This document shows, one piece after another, positions 4,343-5,766 of a stretch of 5,766 nucleotides of DNA. Source of the DNA: Candidatus Woykebacteria bacterium GWB1_45_5 (GTDB lineage: Bacteria > Patescibacteriota > Microgenomatia > Woykebacterales > RBG-16-39-9b); the NCBI GenBank assembly GCA_001816645.1, contig MHCO01000032.1, positions 28,966 through 34,731 of the forward strand. The letters are read 5' to 3'. Positions within the stretch are counted from its first letter, which is position 1, and every line of letters starts with the position of its first letter. A program made the translations under genes and the position numbers. The notes beneath the pieces are model-generated. The model worked only from the letters and a program-made list of their open reading frames with translations. It had not been told where the DNA came from and made no database searches.

Positions 4343-5766
4343 TTAGTTTCTCGTTAATTTTTTGATACTAATCTTATTACTGAGAATTAATTCTCTCGTC
4401 AAGGTCTCCTGCTTTATCAATCTTTCAAAATTTTTTGGCCAGGAGGGAAGATGGGCAATTATCAGCTCGTCGAAGGAAACGCCAGCTTCCTTTCGCTTCT
4501 CCTGAATCAGCCTAATAAGTTCCCGTGCTTCGCCTTCTTCCTTAAGTTGGGCAGTGATTTCCCAGTCATATGATGGATCAGCCTTTAAATCGTACTCCAC
4601 CTTCTTTACGTTTAACTCTGCCGTTAACAGTTCTTCAAGTCCATCCGGCAAGCGGGTAGTTTTTTTACCGTAAGTAAAGCTCACCAATGGCTGTCTAACC
4701 TTGACGCCTTTTTCCTTCCTTAAAGCGTGGCCAGCCTCTACTAAACTTCGCACTTGTCCCATTTGATCTTCAAGTTTTTTATCAATCAGTTTTGTCTCGT
4801 AATCTGGAAAAGAAGCTAAGTGAACCGACTCCTCGCCAGTCAAATTTTTGTACATTTCCTCGCTGATAAAGGGCGCAAAAGGTGCTGTGAGGCTGCACAA
4901 GGTTGTCAAACAATAATAAAGCGTTCCGTAGGCATCGTTCTTACTATCACCGCCCGGAGCAGCCAGCCCCACTCTTCCCCTCCCTCGACGCACGTACCAA
5001 GTTGATAAATCGTTGATTACGAAAGCTTCGATCTCACGAGCAACTGTAGAATCGTATTTTTCCAAGCGACCAGAGACGGTTTTTGTCAGTCCTTGTAGGC
5101 GTGAAATAACCCAGAGATCCAAGACGTTTGTTAGTTTATTCGGCTCAAATTTATCGCTAGGACCCCACTTATCAATATTGGCATAGGTAATAAAAAAGTT
5201 ATAAACATTCCACCAAATCAAGAAAAATCTTTTCCTTACTTCATCCGCCAGGTGGTAGCCAAAATTCAGATTATACTCAGGGTTCTGGGTAACATAGATC
5301 CAACGCATGACATCAACCCCGATTTTTTCAGCTGCCTCGTTAAATTCAATCGAATTGCCTTTACTTTTGTGCATCTCTTCCCCTTTTTCGTCCTTGACTA
5401 AACCGTGGCCAAGAAGATTTCTAAAAGGAGCCTGATTCACCAAACCAGTACTCATAGCGATAAGCGAATAAAACCAGTTTTTAAATTGACCGGGGAAAGA
5501 CTCGGTAATAAAATCGGCCGGAAACCAATCCTGCCAATATGCTCTATCAGTTAAATAACTAACTTTATTAGTTTTTGGATCGACATAAGTAGAGAACGCA
5601 ACAATCCCAGCATCAAGCCAAGGATTACCGACATCGCAGATTCGACTCACCGACTCGCTACATTTACTGCATTTGATCTTCACCTCGTCAATCCACGGAC
5701 GATGCGGGGTGTTATCACCAAATTTTTCCCAACCTTCAACTGATCTTTCCTTCAATTCTTCTTTTG
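4343..5766 (-). CDS. ileS: Isoleucyl-tRNA synthetase, C-terminal half (cut by window edge)
   Basis: IleS charges tRNA-Ile with isoleucine. The frame is open at the right edge (codons before 5755 read K-E-E), so the TTG at 5755 is internal and not a start. About 474 residues are visible. Counting from 5755, they show RPWIDEVKIKCSKC (19-32), NPWLDAGIVAFSTY (44-57), the class I active-site signature region EEMHKSKGN (126-134), and FNEAAEKIGVDVMRW. The anticodon-binding helical part then has NDLSTWYVRRGRGRVG and APFAPFISEEMY, followed by a C-terminal domain ending at the TAA (4343-4345). The HIGH motif and most of the editing domain lie outside the window. The KMSKS loop reads EMHKS: the second lysine is kept, the first is Glu and the first Ser is His. 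The RGRGR stretch and the following AAPGGD are Gly-rich and differ from the more usual RSRDR-like sequence. It is followed after one base by rodA. Confidence 0.95.
   Translation of the reverse strand, partial: KEELKERSVEGWEKFGDNTPHRPWIDEVKIKCSKCSESVSRICDVGNPWLDAGIVAFSTYVDPKTNKVSYLTDRAYWQDWFPADFITESFPGQFKNWFYSLIAMSTGLVNQAPFRNLLGHGLVKDEKGEEMHKSKGNSIEFNEAAEKIGVDVMRWIYVTQNPEYNLNFGYHLADEVRKRFFLIWWNVYNFFITYANIDKWGPSDKFEPNKLTNVLDLWVISRLQGLTKTVSGRLEKYDSTVAREIEAFVINDLSTWYVRRGRGRVGLAAPGGDSKNDAYGTLYYCLTTLCSLTAPFAPFISEEMYKNLTGEESVHLASFPDYETKLIDKKLEDQMGQVRSLVEAGHALRKEKGVKVRQPLVSFTYGKKTTRLPDGLEELLTAELNVKKVEYDLKADPSYDWEITAQLKEEGEARELIRLIQEKRKEAGVSFDELIIAHLPSWPKNFERLIKQETLTRELILSNKISIKKLTRN

Noticed and set aside
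5753..5755. TTG at 5755 as the ileS start
   Set aside because: The frame is open to the window edge and the sequence begins in the middle of an IleS, well after the HIGH motif region.

Overview
This window carries housekeeping genes of a streamlined bacterium. Most genes are on the minus strand; the signal peptidase gene is the only confident plus-strand gene. The gene string ileS, rodA, rplU, rpmA, parB, the sequence style of the IleS, several starts with little or no Shine-Dalgarno signal, and very tight gene packing suggest a Patescibacteria/CPR genome, possibly Microgenomates-like. That placement is inference from gene order and protein style and was not tested by a search. TGA serves as a stop in rpmA and rodA, so the standard bacterial code applies rather than the UGA=Gly code of some CPR lineages.

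Layout from the right edge leftwards on the minus strand: the C-terminal half of isoleucyl-tRNA synthetase (runs off the window at 5766), then rodA one base downstream, then a near-consensus promoter (TTGACA-17-TATATT) that starts a second unit rplU, rpmA, parB. rplU and rpmA are separated by about 200 bases without a gene, which hold three potential hairpins; one of them would cover the rpmA ribosome binding site. parB converges on plus-strand lepB with only 23 bases between the stop codons. To the left of lepB, two divergent promoters share their -35 region: one reads right into lepB, the other left into a tRNA locus, which is followed by guaB (N-terminal 221 residues, runs off the window at 1).

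The most unusual part is the tRNA locus at 732-912. A complete tRNA-Val(CAC) with encoded CCA sits inside the anticodon loop of a second tRNA. The outer tRNA's two halves match through the acceptor, D, anticodon and T arms. The inserted stretch is bounded by an imperfect inverted repeat that would extend the outer anticodon stem. This is either a tRNA with a tRNA-carrying intron-like insertion, which would need a splicing or ligation route, or a tRNA gene broken by insertion of another.

The genes serve translation (IleS, L21, L27, tRNAs), cell-wall elongation (RodA), chromosome segregation (ParB), protein export (LepB) and GMP synthesis (GuaB). None of the protein genes looks broken; the two edge genes are simply cut by the window.
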